NCBI GenBank assembly: GCA_041738935.1
Contig: JBGSOV010000004.1
Span: forward strand, 1-14,764
Length of the DNA stretch: 14,764 nt
Direction of reading: 5' to 3'
Source of the DNA: JBGSOV01 sp041738935
GTDB taxonomy: Bacteria; Patescibacteriota; Gracilibacteria; CAIRYL01; GCA-016699755
This document shows, piece after piece, positions 13,801 through 14,764 of this stretch. Within the stretch, counting starts at the first letter, position 1; each line of letters starts with the position of its first letter. The notes beneath the pieces are model-generated. The model ran no database searches. It saw only the letters and a list, made by a program, of their open reading frames with translations, and was not told the DNA's origin. The translations under genes and the position numbers were made by a program.

Positions 13801-14764
13801 CAGGGATGGAGTAGAATATGTTGTCGTTCGGTCTGCCCAAGGCATAGAGATGGCGGTGGTAAAAACAATTGAAATTACAAACAAGGTGATCGTGAAATTT
13901 GAGAAGGGAGTTACAGCAAGTGTTCGTACTGCCGAGCGGTTGTATGACAGGGCACTTAAAACCGGAAAAAACATCTATGTGAAAGGCGTAGATAATATTG
14001 ATAATGCCGCCGATTGGACTGTAAGCAAAGCAGGGAAAGCTCTTGGCATTTGGGGTGACAAAATTATTGCTTGGACCAATTCTCCGACTTCCATCTCTAA
14101 AACATATCTGATACCGGAAGATGCCGGATTTATCGGGTTTTCTTACAATATCCTGAAAGCAAATGAAGATGACACCCTTGAATTATTTATCAACAATCAA
14201 CAGGTGTATTATCGGGTAGTTGATTTGGATGTAGGAAGAGGTGTATTGCTCTCAGACTTTATTGATATTTCCCAATGGAGCGGGGAATCGGCAATCGTTA
14301 CATTCAGAATCAATAGTTTCGACGAATCACCGCTTGTCATGGAACTCCATGATGTTGTATTTGTTCAAATAGGAGATTTAGAAGAAATCGCTGTTCGAGA
14401 CAGTGATTCGGATAACATGCCTGATTCATGGGAAGAGATATTCTTTGGGAATACCTCAAAAGACGGCAATGATGACACGGATGGAGATGGATTGTTGGAC
14501 AAAGATGAATTCCTTCAGTTATTAGATCCAACGGATGAAGATACGGATGATGATGGAATCCTTGACTCTTTAGAAGGCGACCTCACCCCGCCCACCACCA
14601 CCATCACTCTCGATGGCACCACCAACCCTGACGGCAGCTATACTCCTGATGCCATCGCCACCTTCACTGCCACCGATAACGAAGGCGGCTCTGGTATCGC
14701 CTCTACCGAATATTCTCTCGACAATGGTACCACTTGGACACCGTACACCGACCCGATTGCCTTC
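10730..14764 (+). CDS. Giant secreted multidomain protein, 3' segment: RCC1, Ig-like, lipase-like, TSP3 and OmpL47-like domains (frameshifted from 9846, 3' truncated)
   Basis: The frame is open without stops to the window end (1345 codons) but has no start codon before GTG 10769 or ATG 10811, and it begins in mid-blade, so it belongs with the ORF at 9846 (together about 1640 residues). Order: end of blade 5; Pro/Thr linker (10848-11080); six RCC1 repeats (11081-12049), each with HTCAL, V-CWG and GQLGNGTT; two DUF5011-like Ig domains (about 12074-12310, 12315-12550) ending YTLTYSVTDSGGLT-like; an alpha/beta-hydrolase domain (about 12600-13390) with an oxyanion-type THGW (12689-12700) and a GHSAG nucleophile elbow (12941-12955); a helical stretch; a beta-sandwich (about 14090-14390, FISQWSG-like IDISQWSG); TSP3/EF-hand-like Asp repeats (14399-14582); and the start of an OmpL47-like domain. 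It is probably a calcium-stabilised surface lipase/esterase or adhesin. The Asp and His of the triad are not assigned. Confidence 0.82.
10848..11080 (+). repeat. Pro/Thr-rich linker, low-complexity coding sequence
   Basis: About 75 codons of TPTPTPTPSPTETPTPTP-type sequence, written with mixed CCN/ACN codons. It is a typical extended, possibly glycosylated spacer between the propeller and the RCC1 domain. The antisense reading gives a long Gly/Val ORF that is an artefact of this composition. Confidence 0.85.
11081..12049 (+). repeat. Six RCC1-type repeats (about 50 codons each)
   Basis: Each unit reads AG-HTCALL-D-V-CWG-N-GQLGNGTT-S-TPVAV-GI-NA, the bacterial RCC1/ATS1 propeller blade, with a conserved Cys pair per blade. 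Units 1-2 and 3-4 are very similar at the DNA level. Unit 5 replaces its GQLGNGTT loop by a Ser-flanked poly-glycine. Six units are seen where RCC1 propellers usually have seven, so the ring may be completed by a neighbouring strand or by dimerisation. Confidence 0.82.
11780..11842 (+). repeat. Poly-glycine tract, 21 consecutive Gly codons
   Basis: GGT, GGA and GGC codons are mixed irregularly with no GGG, so this is not a simple trinucleotide expansion of one codon. It lies in the exposed loop of RCC1 unit 5 and is flanked by EEGS and SGSSS. Confidence 0.9.

Noticed and set aside
1..14764. Alternative code with TGA as Gly
   Set aside because: TGA ends two genes at sensible places (2382-2384 and 3039-3041) and conserved Gly positions in recognised families use GGN.

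Overview
The window reads like chromosomal DNA from a Candidate Phyla Radiation (Patescibacteria) bacterium, most likely Parcubacteria-like. This is inferred from gene style: many short secreted or single-anchor proteins with no close textbook family, lipoproteins with S/P/T linkers and a CGG...C cysteine segment, a short HPF, a YtxH protein, few Shine-Dalgarno sequences, and intergenic islands full of dispersed palindromic repeats. TGA is used as a stop at the ends of two genes and Trp is TGG, so the code is standard (table 11), unlike Gracilibacteria or Absconditabacteria. There are no tRNA or rRNA genes, no transposase and no CRISPR array.

Layout. (1) Positions 1-3976, plus strand: three secreted proteins in a row share a small cysteine module (C-x6-W-x-C-G-C-x4-C-x3/4-WQV). 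In the first it is fused to a PL14-like polysaccharide-lyase jelly roll, in the second to a probable parallel beta-helix, and in the third it is nearly alone. The third overlaps (ATGA) a membrane-anchored PEGA-like/beta-propeller protein. A 37-codon membrane ORF with a near-consensus promoter lies between the second and third. (2) Positions 3973-5839, minus strand: a two-gene unit, a two-domain PsbP-like lipoprotein followed by a YtxH-type protein, converging on the propeller gene with overlapping stops. (3) Positions 5906-7046, plus strand: HPF, then a CofE-family (F420-glutamyl-ligase-like) protein. (4) Positions 7047-7595: a repeat island with a perfect 30-bp palindrome and two duplicated elements. 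(5) Positions 7596-9215, minus strand: a two-gene unit, a divergent type I 3-dehydroquinate dehydratase followed by an L,D-transpeptidase with a non-canonical start and a duplicated Cys-containing helical unit. (6) Positions 9216-9845: a second repeat island and a possibly structured leader. (7) Positions 9846-14764, plus strand: one very large secreted multidomain gene that runs off the window. In order it has a TolB/PD40-like propeller made of near-identical 174-bp repeats, a Pro/Thr linker, six RCC1 repeats (one carrying 21 consecutive glycines), two DUF5011-like Ig domains, a GHSAG alpha/beta-hydrolase domain, a helical region, a beta-sandwich, a TSP3-like calcium-binding segment and the start of an OmpL47-like domain. 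It is split by an apparent -1 frameshift at or near a G6 tract just before a TAG stop.

Together the window is dominated by cell-surface and secreted functions: polysaccharide handling, wall cross-linking, lipoproteins and a giant adhesin/lipase-like protein. A few housekeeping genes are interspersed. The best candidates for something undescribed are the shared cysteine module on two different carbohydrate-active folds, and the frameshifted giant hydrolase.
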